From assembly GCA_041879295.1 (NCBI GenBank), contig CP047152.1, positions 1,865,501 through 1,929,500 on the forward strand: a DNA stretch of 64,000 nucleotides, read 5' to 3'. Below are positions 30,799 through 39,200 of the stretch, piece after piece. The position numbers and the translations under genes are program-made. Origin of the DNA: Pseudomonas putida. GTDB lineage: Bacteria; Pseudomonadota; Gammaproteobacteria; Pseudomonadales; Pseudomonadaceae. The notes under the pieces were generated by a model. It did no database searches, was not told where the DNA came from, and saw only the letters and a list, made by a program, of their open reading frames with translations. Each line of letters opens with the position of its first letter. The first letter of the stretch is position 1.

Positions 30799-30823
30799 AC
30801 GAGAAGCAGCCCGCAAAATTTAC
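30799..30823 (-). promoter_or_regulatory. PvdS-type iron-starvation (IS) box for pvdR-pvdT-opmQ
   Basis: The minus strand reads GTAAAT, 16 bases, CGTTC, an exact match to the PvdS element TAAAT-N16-CGT. It lies 57 bases before the pvdR start, a usual distance for an ECF promoter, and indicates iron-starvation control of the efflux operon. Confidence 0.82.
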
Positions 30824-30906
30824 TGCGCGGCACGGGACGGGGGGTGATAGTTGCCGAAGGCGAGTGAACTATCGGCTTAAACGGTTAAGCTCCAACTTGC
30901 GAACAC

Positions 30907-30937
30907 AAAAAAACCCGACAGTTGTCGGGTTTTTTTG
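30907..30937 (-). terminator. Terminator of the small lipoprotein gene
   Basis: An AAAAAAACCCGACA / TGTCGGGTTTTTTT hairpin with A and T runs on both sides. It lies 10 bases after the lipoprotein stop and would work in either direction. Confidence 0.85.
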
Positions 30938-30947
30938 TTCGCTCAAG

Positions 30948-31259
30948 TTACTGCTTGGCAGGTTCTGCCGGAGTAGCTGGAGCTGCTTCTGGCGCCGGAG
31001 AAGTCGGAGCTGCTTCTGGTGCCGGAGTAGCCGGAGCGGCTTCTTCGGCAGCCTTCTGCTCGGCTTCGGCCTGATCTTTGGCAGCTTCAGCGTTTTCCTT
31101 GGCTGCTTCGTTCATCTTATCCTGAGCTTCACCCATTTTTTCCTGGGCTTGCTCGGCGTGTTGCTGTGCGTCTTGGGCTTTGTCTTCGCTCGCTTTATCG
31201 CAAGCAGCCAGGCCCATGGCAGCGGCCAGCATCAGAGCAAAAGCAAAAGGTTTACGCAT
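30948..31259 (-). CDS. Small Ala/Glu/Pro-rich lipoprotein, function unknown
   Basis: A 103-aa protein with a lipoprotein signal and lipobox GLAAC. A charged Ala/Glu/Gln/Lys helix (about 22-70) is likely to be coiled coil, and a C-terminal Pro-Ala-Glu tail is built from imperfect PAPEAAP/TSP repeats. The start is the ATG behind a strong AAGGAGAAAC ribosome site; the longer frame upstream has no such site. Such a protein would sit in a membrane by its lipid anchor with an extended tail in the periplasm. It stands alone between the pvdR promoter region and the thioesterases, with its own terminator. I do not recognise a specific function. Confidence 0.8.
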   Translation of the reverse strand: MRKPFAFALMLAAAMGLAACDKASEDKAQDAQQHAEQAQEKMGEAQDKMNEAAKENAEAAKDQAEAEQKAAEEAAPATPAPEAAPTSPAPEAAPATPAEPAKQ

Positions 31260-31413
31260 GGGGATGTTTCTCCTTGGTGGAATAAGTGACTTGTTCCTTC
31301 GAGTGCCACTACGCGGAATAAGTTCAACGAAGAATACAGATATATAACGTCCGGTTCTATATAGACTTTTAAACGAATTCATGCCGCTGCCCTGCGGCCG
31401 GTGGAAACAGCCA

Positions 31414-31890
31414 ATGAGCGATTCAACCTTGATGGCAATGGCCGAGCGCTTTCTCTCGGCGTTAAAACATTGTCATTTGTTGCAGATGCGCGTGGCGCAG
31501 GCCGATGGCGACGGCATGACCTTGGTCCTGCCATGGTCGCCGGCCATTGTCGGCAACCCGCAAACCGGTGCCGTGCACGGCGGTGCACTGACCACGCTGA
31601 TGGACACCACTTGTGGGATGGCCACGTTGTGTGTGCTGCCGCGCTTCGAAGTGTGCCCGACGTTGGACCTGCGCATCGACTACATGCACCCGGCTGAGGC
31701 GGGCAAGGACATTTACGGCCACGCCCAGTGCTACCGTGTAACCCGCGACGTGATCTTCACCCGTGGCACCGCCTACCAGGACGACCCCGACCAGCCCATT
31801 TGCCAAGTGGTCGGCACGTTCATGCGCCTGGGCCAGGACATCAAGGGCGGCATCCGTTTCGGCGACAGCCTGAAGGAGGGCGACGCATGA
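31414..31890 (+). CDS. PaaI-type hotdog-fold thioesterase (first of a pair)
   Basis: A 158-aa hotdog protein. The family motif appears as NPQTGAVHGGALTTLMDT, followed by DLRIDYMHPA. Such enzymes hydrolyse acyl-CoA or aryl-CoA thioesters in the cytoplasm; the substrate is not evident. The start MSDSTLM is used because GGTGGAAA precedes it; an ATG 33 bases upstream is possible. The stop overlaps the start of the second thioesterase by 4 bases (ATGA). Confidence 0.85.
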   Translation: MSDSTLMAMAERFLSALKHCHLLQMRVAQADGDGMTLVLPWSPAIVGNPQTGAVHGGALTTLMDTTCGMATLCVLPRFEVCPTLDLRIDYMHPAEAGKDIYGHAQCYRVTRDVIFTRGTAYQDDPDQPICQVVGTFMRLGQDIKGGIRFGDSLKEGDA

Positions 31891-32369
31891 TTCCACACGC
31901 GGTGCGTCAGCAGCTCAACGCCGCCCATGCGGTAGGCGACTATCGACCATTGCTGGCGCTGATTCCCTATGCCGGGCTGATCGGCATCGAATGCGAGCGT
32001 CAGGGCGATGATGTGTTGTTCCGCTTGCCGGCCAGCCCGGACAATATCGGCAACCCGCTGCTACCGGCCATCCATGGCGGCGTGATCGCCGGCTTCATGG
32101 AGCTGTCGGCAGCGCTGTACCTGCTGATCTACAGCGAGAGCGCAAGCATTCCGAAGATCATCGACTTTTCCATCGACTACCTGCGCGCCGGGCATTTTCG
32201 CGATACCTACGCCCAGTGCCAGCTGTGGCGCCAGGGCCGGCGGGTGACCAACGTGGCCATCACTGCCTGGCAGGGCGACAGACAGTCGCCGATTGCCACG
32301 GCCCGTGCGCATTTCAAGATCGAACCGGAAAAGCCCTTGAAATCATCCGGGCAGCCCCCATCTGCATGA
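31887..32369 (+). CDS. PaaI-type hotdog-fold thioesterase (second of a pair)
   Basis: A 160-aa hotdog protein with NPLLPAIHGGVIAGFME and DFSIDYLRAG at the positions matching its upstream neighbour. The neighbour's catalytic-type Asp in LMDT is Glu here (FMEL). The two are diverged tandem paralogues, co-translated through an ATGA overlap with an AAGGAGGG ribosome site inside the first gene. A mixed complex or different substrates are both possible. Confidence 0.83.
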   Translation: MIPHAVRQQLNAAHAVGDYRPLLALIPYAGLIGIECERQGDDVLFRLPASPDNIGNPLLPAIHGGVIAGFMELSAALYLLIYSESASIPKIIDFSIDYLRAGHFRDTYAQCQLWRQGRRVTNVAITAWQGDRQSPIATARAHFKIEPEKPLKSSGQPPSA

Positions 32370-32438
32370 CATCCGCCGTTAACGCTGGCCGAACCGGCCG
32401 CCAGGCGCCACCGCCATCAGATCGGAGTTTCGAAGACC

Positions 32439-34343
32439 ATGACTGTGGAAACACAAAAGGAAACGTTGGGCTTCCAGACCGAGGTGAAGCAACTGCTGCA
32501 CCTCATGATTCACTCGCTGTACTCGAACAAGGAAATCTTCCTGCGGGAGCTGATTTCCAACGCTTCCGATGCCGCCGACAAGCTGCGTTTCGAAGCCCTG
32601 GCCAAGCCAGAACTGTTCGAGGGCGATACTGACCTGAAGATTCGCCTAAGCTTCGACAAGGACGCCGGCACCGTGACCCTCGAGGACAACGGCATCGGCA
32701 TGAGCCGCGAAGACGTCATTGCCCACCTGGGCACCATCGCCAAGTCCGGCACTGCCGACTTCATGAAGAACCTCACCGGTGACCAGAAGAAAGACTCGCA
32801 CCTGATCGGTCAGTTCGGCGTGGGCTTCTACTCTGCGTTCATCGTTGCCGACAAGGTCGACGTGTACAGCCGCCGTGCTGGTCAGCCAGCGGCCGAAGGT
32901 GTGCACTGGTCGTCGAAAGGCGAGGGCGAATTCGAAGTCGCCACCATCGACAAACCACAGCGCGGTACCCGTATCGTCCTGCACCTGAAGAAGGACGAGC
33001 AGGAGTTCGCCGATGGCTGGCGCCTGCGCAACGTGGTCAAGAAGTACTCCGACCACATCGCCCTGCCGATTCAACTGCCGAAAGAGCAGGCCGCCGCCGA
33101 AGGTGAAGAACAGCCGGCCGAGGAGTGGGAGACCGTCAACCGCGCCAGCGCCCTGTGGACCCGTTCGCGCACCGAGGTGAAGGACGAGGAGTACCAGGAG
33201 TTCTACAAGCACATTGGCCATGACTTCGAAAACCCGCTGGCCTGGAGCCACAACAAGGTCGAAGGCAAGCTCGAATACAACTCGCTGCTGTACGTGCCGG
33301 CCCGTGCGCCGTTCGACCTGTACCAGCGCGAAGCACCGCGCGGCCTGAAGCTGTACGTGCAGCGTGTGTTCATCATGGACCAGGCCGAGTCGTTCCTGCC
33401 GTTGTACCTGCGCTTCATCAAGGGTGTGGTCGATTCCAACGACCTGTCGCTGAACGTGTCGCGTGAAATCCTGCAGAAAGACCCGATCATCGACTCGATG
33501 AAGACCGCGCTGACCAAGCGCGTGCTGGACATGCTGGAGAAGCTGGCGAAGAACGAACCCGAGCAGTACAAGGGCTTCTGGAAAAACTTCGGTCAGGTGC
33601 TGAAAGAGGGCCCGGCCGAAGACTTCGCCAACAAGGAGAAAATCGCCGGTCTGCTGCGCTTTGCGTCCACTCAGGACGACAGCGGCGAGCAGAACGTCGC
33701 CCTGGCCGACTACCTGGCCCGCGCCAAGGAAGGTCAGGACAAGATCTATTACCTCACCGGCGAGTCGTACGCGCAGGTCAAGAACAGCCCGCACCTGGAA
33801 GTCTTCCGCAAGAAAGGCATCGAAGTGCTGCTGCTGACTGACCGCATTGACGAGTGGCTGATGAGCTACCTCAATGAGTTCGACGGCAAAGCCTTTGTCG
33901 ATATCGCCCGTGGCGACCTGGACCTGGGCAAGCTGGACTCGGAAGAAGACAAGAAAGCCCAGGAAGAAGTCGCCAAGGACAAGGAAGGTTTGGTCGAGCG
34001 ACTGAAAGGAGCGCTGGGTGACAGCGTGGCCGAAGTGCGCGTATCGCACCGCCTGACCGACTCGCCGGCAATTCTGGCCATCGGTGAGCAGGACCTGGGT
34101 CTGCAGATGCGCCAGATTCTGGAAGCCAGCGGGCAGAAAGTGCCGGAGTCCAAGCCGATCTTCGAGTTCAACCCGACTCACCCGCTGATCGAGAAGCTGG
34201 ACCACGAGCAGAGCGAAGACCGTTTCGCCGAGCTTTCGCACATCCTGTTCGATCAGGCGGCACTGGCGGCCGGTGACAGCCTGAAGGACCCGGCGGCGTA
34301 CGTTCGTCGCCTGAACAAGCTACTGGTCGAGCTGTCTGCTTGA
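32439..34343 (+). CDS. htpG: Chaperone HtpG (Hsp90 family)
   Basis: A 634-aa bacterial Hsp90. The N-terminal ATPase domain has the GHKL motifs ([30 protein letters not shown]), followed by the middle domain ([10 protein letters not shown]) and a C-terminal dimerisation domain. It folds and stabilises cytoplasmic client proteins. Length is normal. A clear terminator follows, so it ends its transcription unit. In other bacteria HtpG supports the biosynthesis of some nonribosomal metabolites, but the link to the nearby cluster is only positional. Confidence 0.98.
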   Translation: MTVETQKETLGFQTEVKQLLHLMIHSLYSNKEIFLRELISNASDAADKLRFEALAKPELFEGDTDLKIRLSFDKDAGTVTLEDNGIGMSREDVIAHLGTIAKSGTADFMKNLTGDQKKDSHLIGQFGVGFYSAFIVADKVDVYSRRAGQPAAEGVHWSSKGEGEFEVATIDKPQRGTRIVLHLKKDEQEFADGWRLRNVVKKYSDHIALPIQLPKEQAAAEGEEQPAEEWETVNRASALWTRSRTEVKDEEYQEFYKHIGHDFENPLAWSHNKVEGKLEYNSLLYVPARAPFDLYQREAPRGLKLYVQRVFIMDQAESFLPLYLRFIKGVVDSNDLSLNVSREILQKDPIIDSMKTALTKRVLDMLEKLAKNEPEQYKGFWKNFGQVLKEGPAEDFANKEKIAGLLRFASTQDDSGEQNVALADYLARAKEGQDKIYYLTGESYAQVKNSPHLEVFRKKGIEVLLLTDRIDEWLMSYLNEFDGKAFVDIARGDLDLGKLDSEEDKKAQEEVAKDKEGLVERLKGALGDSVAEVRVSHRLTDSPAILAIGEQDLGLQMRQILEASGQKVPESKPIFEFNPTHPLIEKLDHEQSEDRFAELSHILFDQAALAAGDSLKDPAAYVRRLNKLLVELSA

Positions 34344-34357
34344 GTTGATGCATAGGA

Positions 34358-34381
34358 AAGCCCGCTTCGGCGGGCTTTTTT
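34358..34381 (+). terminator. Rho-independent terminator after htpG
   Basis: AAGCCCGC and GCGGGCTT pair around a TTCG tetraloop, followed by six T. It lies 14 bases after the htpG stop. Confidence 0.92.
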
Positions 34382-34421
34382 CATGGCAGCCTTTTTGTGA
34401 GAAGTGCCAAAGGAGTGCTAG

Positions 34422-35147
34422 ATGAGCAAAGTTATCGTCGAATCGCTGGTTTATCACCTGTCTGGCAAGGCCTACGAAAGCCGTTTGGTCTATGAGCCAG
34501 GGGTGCTGGGCCGTCCGGGCCTGGTGATGGCGCCGAACTGGATGGGCATTGGCGAAGGTGCCGAGCGGATCGCCAAGGAAGTGGCCGAGAAGGGCTACGT
34601 GGTGCTGATTGCCGACCTCTACGGGCAATCGGTGCGTCCGTCCAATGCCGATGAGGCAGGCGTGGCGATGATGCCGCTGAAGAATGACCGTGGCGAACTG
34701 CGCAAGCGCATGCAGGAAGCCTTGGCGCAATTGCTGGGGCAGTCGAAGGCGCTGCTGGAGCCTGGCAAGGTGGCCACCTTCGGCTTCTGCTTCGGTGGCT
34801 GCTGCGCCCTGGAACTGGCCCGTAGCGGCGTCGATCTGCGCGCGGCAGTGTCGTTCCACGGGACCTTGGACACGCCGAACCCTGAAGATGCCAAGCACAT
34901 CAAGGGCTCGGTGCTGGTGTTGCACGGTGCCTCCGACCCATTGGTGCCTAAAGAGCAACTGCCCGCATTCGAAGACGAGATGAACGCAGCCAAGGTGGAC
35001 TGGCAGTTGCTCAGTTACGGCGGCGCGGTGCACTCGTTCACCGACCCGAGTGCCAATGTACCGGGCAAGATGCAGTATGACCGGCGGACCTCGGAGCGGG
35101 CGTTCCGCTCAATGCATAACCTGCTGACTGAAGTGTTCCAGCGCTGA
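34422..35147 (+). CDS. Dienelactone hydrolase family protein
   Basis: A 241-aa alpha/beta hydrolase. The nucleophile elbow GFCFGGC carries the cysteine typical of dienelactone hydrolases, with Asp in GASDPLVP and His in GGAVHSF completing a Cys-Asp-His triad. The enzyme probably hydrolyses a small lactone or ester in the cytoplasm. No catechol-degradation genes are nearby, so the classic role in chloroaromatic breakdown is not supported. It has its own ribosome site (AAAGGAG). Confidence 0.88.
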   Translation: MSKVIVESLVYHLSGKAYESRLVYEPGVLGRPGLVMAPNWMGIGEGAERIAKEVAEKGYVVLIADLYGQSVRPSNADEAGVAMMPLKNDRGELRKRMQEALAQLLGQSKALLEPGKVATFGFCFGGCCALELARSGVDLRAAVSFHGTLDTPNPEDAKHIKGSVLVLHGASDPLVPKEQLPAFEDEMNAAKVDWQLLSYGGAVHSFTDPSANVPGKMQYDRRTSERAFRSMHNLLTEVFQR

Positions 35148-35155
35148 TAGTGCAC

Positions 35156-35174
35156 GGGGCCGCAAAGCGGCCCC
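35156..35174. terminator. Hairpin between convergent genes
   Basis: GGGGCCGC and GCGGCCCC pair around AAA in the 29-base gap between the dienelactone-hydrolase stop and the pirin stop. Symmetry and position suggest a shared bidirectional terminator without a strong T run. Confidence 0.6.
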
Positions 35175-35176
35175 AA

Positions 35177-36040
35177 TCACCGAGGCAACTCGATCCTCGA
35201 AGTTTCCCCTGGCACCGCAGGCCAATCCCCGGCAGCCCACCTGGCCCTTGCCTGCTCGATCAGTTCCGGGTCGCTGGCCACGAAATTCCAGTTCATCCGC
35301 CGCGGCCCATCCAGCGGTGCGCCACCTATCAGCACCAGCTGACACTCACCTTCAGCATACAATGTCACCGCTTCGCCCTCCGCAAGCACCACCAGGCTGC
35401 ACGGCGCCACGTCCTCGTCATTCATCATCAGCTCACCGTCGAGCAGGTACAGCGCACGCTGCGCAGGCTCTTCTGGCACCAGCAGGGTAGTCGCCGGCTG
35501 CATCCGGACATGGGCATACAGGGTGGGGGACAGCACCGGTACCGGGGACGTCAGGCAAAACCCGCTGCCGGCAATCATGCAGATACGCACCCCCAGGCTG
35601 TCGCTGACCGGCAGGCTCGCCGCAGGGTGATGGCTGTAGCTCGCCGGCCCTTGTTCATGCTCACGCGGCGACGCCAGCCATACCTGCAGGCCGTGAAGAC
35701 GTGAGCCATGGGCCAGGGCGTCCGCTGGCGTGCGCTCAACGTGGGCCACGCCGCTGCCAGCCGTCATCCAGCTGACATCGCCGGGCAGCACGTGTTGGTC
35801 CGAACCCAGGCTGTCCTTGTGCTGGATTGCCCCTTCGAACAGGTAGGTCAGGGTGGACAGGCCGATATGCGGGTGCTGGCGGATGTCCATGCCATGCCCC
35901 GGGGCGTAGTCGGTTTCGAGCATGTGGTCGAAAAACACGAACGGGCCAACGCTGCGGCACTGGGCCGATGGCAGCGGGCGCAGGATCGGCTGGCCCTCGA
36001 CCGATTCGGCACGGGGGTGAATGACCAGGGGGCTGCTCAT
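35177..36040 (-). CDS. Pirin family protein
   Basis: A 287-aa bicupin. The N-terminal cupin keeps the metal-site pattern HPHIGL and, about 45 residues later, HVE, matching the His-His-His-Glu set of pirins. Members bind Fe or other metals; some oxidise quercetin and some bind metabolic enzymes. The start MSSPLVIHP is preferred because the upstream frame extension has no domain match and reaches into the region before the divergent amidohydrolase gene. It is monocistronic and convergent with the preceding gene. Confidence 0.88.
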   Translation of the reverse strand: MSSPLVIHPRAESVEGQPILRPLPSAQCRSVGPFVFFDHMLETDYAPGHGMDIRQHPHIGLSTLTYLFEGAIQHKDSLGSDQHVLPGDVSWMTAGSGVAHVERTPADALAHGSRLHGLQVWLASPREHEQGPASYSHHPAASLPVSDSLGVRICMIAGSGFCLTSPVPVLSPTLYAHVRMQPATTLLVPEEPAQRALYLLDGELMMNDEDVAPCSLVVLAEGEAVTLYAEGECQLVLIGGAPLDGPRRMNWNFVASDPELIEQARARWAAGDWPAVPGETSRIELPR

Positions 36041-36156
36041 GGGACGGCTCCAGGCGAGGTGACAGTGCTTCAAGCATAACGGTTTGCCTGCTGTGGCTGA
36101 ACCGTCGCGTTGGCCGGCCGGTCTATTGTTTTCATACTCGGAGAAGGAACCTGCCC

Positions 36157-37164
36157 ATGATTGCCAGAGCGCTGGCCTGCGTGATGTTGTCTGCCTGTCT
36201 AAGCCAGGCGGCCCAGGCACGCGACTACCGCTACAGCGATGCCCATTTGCATTACGTGGACTTTTTCCAGGAAAGCGAAGGCATGCCGGCCCTGCTTGAG
36301 GCCATGGATGCTGCGGGTATCGAGCAGTCGATGATTTCCGGAATACCAGTGGCCAAGAAATGGCACGAAGACGAACCCAAACGCCCGCGCTACTACGCCG
36401 GTGATGACGCTGATGCCTACTGGTACAGCGCCACCGACACCTACGTGGCTGCGGCTCTGCAGCAGCTGCCGATCGAGCAGCGCAAACGTTTTCACCCGTT
36501 TTTGAGCGGTTTCAACCCGGTGGACAAGAACGCTGTCAGTCATATCGAGCGCATGCTCGATATGTACCCAGGGCTGTGGCAGGGCATCGGCGAGGTGTTC
36601 ACCCGCCATGATGACCTGACAGCGCTGACCAGTGGCGACACGCCACGTGCCAACAATGAAGCCATGACGCGTATCTACTACCTGGCGGCCGAGCGCGACC
36701 TGCCCGTGCTCCTGCATTCCAACCTTACTTCCAAGCGCGAGCGCAACCCGCTGTACCTGGCGGAGATCGAAGAGCCGCTGCGCAATCACCCGCATACGCG
36801 ATTCATCTGGGCGCACGCGGGCAGCAGCATGGAGATACACCGCCACCAGACGCAGATGGACTTTCTGCTGCCAGTGCTGACGCGATTGCTGGAGGACTAT
36901 CCGAACCTGTATGTCGATTTGTCGTGGAGTGTGCTGCAGCCTTATCTGCTGAACGAGAAGGGCAAGCCGCGCGAGGAATGGCTGGCATTGGTCGAGCGCT
37001 TCCCGGAGCGGTTCATGCTGGGTTCGGATGTGGTAGGGCGGTTTGGCAGCCTGGGGGAGCAGATGCACGGGTTCAAACCGTTTCTGGATGCCTTGCCGGA
37101 GGCGGTAGCGCACAAGGTGGCCCGTGAGAACTTTCTGGCGGTGCTGCCCAAGGCGCGCCATTAG
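36157..37164 (+). CDS. Exported amidohydrolase-family protein
   Basis: A 335-aa protein with a signal peptide (MIARALACVM to AAQA) and an amidohydrolase-2-like TIM barrel. The metal motif appears as DAHLHY near the mature N-terminus, with FIWAHAGSS and MLGSDVV further on. It should act in the periplasm as a metal-dependent hydrolase or decarboxylase of unknown substrate. The ribosome site GGAGAAGGAA precedes the chosen ATG. It is divergent from the pirin gene with a 116-base gap. Confidence 0.82.
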   Translation: MIARALACVMLSACLSQAAQARDYRYSDAHLHYVDFFQESEGMPALLEAMDAAGIEQSMISGIPVAKKWHEDEPKRPRYYAGDDADAYWYSATDTYVAAALQQLPIEQRKRFHPFLSGFNPVDKNAVSHIERMLDMYPGLWQGIGEVFTRHDDLTALTSGDTPRANNEAMTRIYYLAAERDLPVLLHSNLTSKRERNPLYLAEIEEPLRNHPHTRFIWAHAGSSMEIHRHQTQMDFLLPVLTRLLEDYPNLYVDLSWSVLQPYLLNEKGKPREEWLALVERFPERFMLGSDVVGRFGSLGEQMHGFKPFLDALPEAVAHKVARENFLAVLPKARH

Positions 37165-37196
37165 CCTGTGACGGCCTCTTCGCGGGCAACACAAAC

Positions 37197-37226
37197 AAAA
37201 ACGCCCCGAACCAGTCGGGGCGTTTT
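37197..37226 (-). terminator. Rho-independent terminator after fabB
   Basis: ACGCCCCGA and TCGGGGCGT form the stem. On the minus strand a T-rich stretch (TTTTTGTTTGT) follows. It lies 20 bases after the fabB stop, and part of a REP-like sequence (GCCTGTGACGGCC) adjoins it at 37164. Confidence 0.85.
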
Positions 37227-37245
37227 CATTTACAGCAGCAGCGTC

Positions 37246-38466
37246 TTACTTGCCTTCCCAGCGCTTGAGCACCAGGGTGGCGTTGGTGCCGCCAAAGCCG
37301 AAGCTGTTGCTCATGACCGTGTCGATCTTGGCGTTTTCTTCGGTTTTACGCAGGATTGGCAAGTCGGCGACTTCCGGATCCAGCTCGTCGATGTTGGCAG
37401 AGCCGGCGATGAAGTTGTTTTCCATCATCAGCAGGCAGTAGATCGCCTCGTGCACGCCGGCAGCGCCCAGCGAGTGACCCGACAGGCTCTTGGTAGAGCT
37501 GATCTTCGGAGCCTTGTCGCCGAACACGGCACGCACGCCCTTGATCTCGGCCACGTCACCGACCGGGGTCGAGGTACCGTGGGTGTTCAGGTAGTCGATC
37601 GGGGTGTCGACGGTGGACAGCGCCTGCTGCATGCAGCGGATGGCGCCTTCGCCGCTAGGAGCAACCATGTCATAGCCGTCGGAAGTTGCACCGTAGCCAA
37701 CGATTTCGGCGTAGATCTTGGCGCCGCGGGCCAGGGCGTGTTCCAGTTCCTCGACCACGACCATGCCGCCACCGCCAGCGATGACGAAGCCATCGCGGTC
37801 AGCGTCGTAGGCGCGCGAGGCCAGTTCCGGGGTTTCGTTGCGCTTGGTCGACAGGGCGCCCATGGCATCGAACAGGAACGACTGGCTCCAGTGCTCTTCT
37901 TCACCACCGCCGGCGAAGACGATGTCCTGCTTGCCCCACTGGATCTGCTCCAGTGCGGTACCGATGCAGTGAGCCGAGGTGGCGCAGGCCGACGAGATCG
38001 AGTAGTTGATGCCCTTGATCTTGAACGGGGTGGCCAGGCATGCCGACACGGTGCTGCCCATGGTACGGGTTACCCGATATGGGCCGACGCGCTTGACGCC
38101 CTTCTCACGCAGGGTGTCCAGCGCTTCCATCTGGTTCAGGGTCGAGGCGCCGCCGGAGCCGGCCACCAGGCCGGTACGCGGGTTGGAAACCTGCTCTTCG
38201 GTCAGGCCGGAGTCCTTGATCGCGTCCTGCATGGCCAGGTAGGCGTAGGCAGCCGCGTGGCCGACGAAGCGGTAAACCTTGCGGTCGATCAGTTCTTCGA
38301 GGTTGAGGTCGATGGACCCGGAAACCTGGCTACGCAGCCCCATTTCCTTGTATTCCGGGTTGAAACGGATACCCGGACGGCTGTTGCGCAGGTTTTCGGT
38401 GACGGTAGCTTTGTCATTGCCCAGGCACGATACGATGCCCAGACCAGTGATAACGACGCGGCGCAT
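37246..38466 (-). CDS. fabB: Beta-ketoacyl-ACP synthase I
   Basis: A 406-aa thiolase-fold enzyme with the catalytic Cys in [10 protein letters not shown] and two catalytic His in [11 protein letters not shown] and [12 protein letters not shown]. It elongates acyl-ACP, including the cis-unsaturated branch, by decarboxylative condensation with malonyl-ACP. It follows fabA by 11 bases in the usual fabA-fabB operon of gammaproteobacteria. The length is normal. Confidence 0.97.
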   Translation of the reverse strand: MRRVVITGLGIVSCLGNDKATVTENLRNSRPGIRFNPEYKEMGLRSQVSGSIDLNLEELIDRKVYRFVGHAAAYAYLAMQDAIKDSGLTEEQVSNPRTGLVAGSGGASTLNQMEALDTLREKGVKRVGPYRVTRTMGSTVSACLATPFKIKGINYSISSACATSAHCIGTALEQIQWGKQDIVFAGGGEEEHWSQSFLFDAMGALSTKRNETPELASRAYDADRDGFVIAGGGGMVVVEELEHALARGAKIYAEIVGYGATSDGYDMVAPSGEGAIRCMQQALSTVDTPIDYLNTHGTSTPVGDVAEIKGVRAVFGDKAPKISSTKSLSGHSLGAAGVHEAIYCLLMMENNFIAGSANIDELDPEVADLPILRKTEENAKIDTVMSNSFGFGGTNATLVLKRWEGK

Positions 38467-38477
38467 GCGAATAACCC

Positions 38478-38993
38478 TTAGAAATTGTCAGTGGAGGTGA
38501 ACACGCCGACCCGCAGGCCTTCGGCAGTGTAGATCTCGCGGCCGTCGACGCTGACCGAGCCATCGGCGATGGCCATGTTCAGCTTGCCTTTCAGGACGCG
38601 CTTGATGTGAATGTTGTACGTGACTTTCTTGGCTTCAGGCAGTACCTGGCCAAAGAATTTCACCTCGCCCGAACCCAGGGCGCGGCCACGGCCCGGCAGG
38701 CCCTGCCAGCCGAGGAAGAAGCCAACCAGCTGCCACATGGCGTCGAGGCCCAGGCAGCCCGGCATTACCGGATCGCCTTCGAAATGGCAGGCGAAGAACC
38801 ACAGGTCCGGGTTGATATCCAGCTCGGCGACCAACTCACCTTTGCCGTACTTGCCGCCTTCTTCGCTGATATGGGTGATGCGATCGACCATCAGCATGTT
38901 CGGCGCGGGCAGTTGCGCATTACCTGGGCCGAACAGCTCACCGCGACTGCAGCGCAGCAGGTCTTCCCGAGTAAAGGCGTGTTGTTTGGTCAT
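38478..38993 (-). CDS. fabA: 3-hydroxydecanoyl-ACP dehydratase/isomerase
   Basis: A 171-aa hotdog enzyme with the active-site His in [13 protein letters not shown] and Asp in LGLDAMWQ. It dehydrates 3-hydroxydecanoyl-ACP and isomerises the product to the cis-3 form, starting unsaturated fatty-acid synthesis. The start has the ribosome site GAGGAGCTCGC. First gene of fabAB; the 207-base gap upstream holds its promoter, in which I could not identify a specific operator. Confidence 0.97.
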   Translation of the reverse strand: MTKQHAFTREDLLRCSRGELFGPGNAQLPAPNMLMVDRITHISEEGGKYGKGELVAELDINPDLWFFACHFEGDPVMPGCLGLDAMWQLVGFFLGWQGLPGRGRALGSGEVKFFGQVLPEAKKVTYNIHIKRVLKGKLNMAIADGSVSVDGREIYTAEGLRVGVFTSTDNF

Positions 38994-39200
38994 GCGAGCT
39001 CCTCAATAACCCCCTGCGGCAGGGGATGAATCTTCCCGGCCGGCTCGAAAACCAAGCGCTTCGAGGCGGCAGCCTACAGGTAGACTATTGCGTTGTGGTG
39101 AAAGTCACAGCGCACCTGGTGAAAGAAGTACAGGTGTGCACTGAAACGTCTATTTTCAGGTCCGATGAAGGTCCTGTCCAGTGTTTAAGACTGCCGCAAT

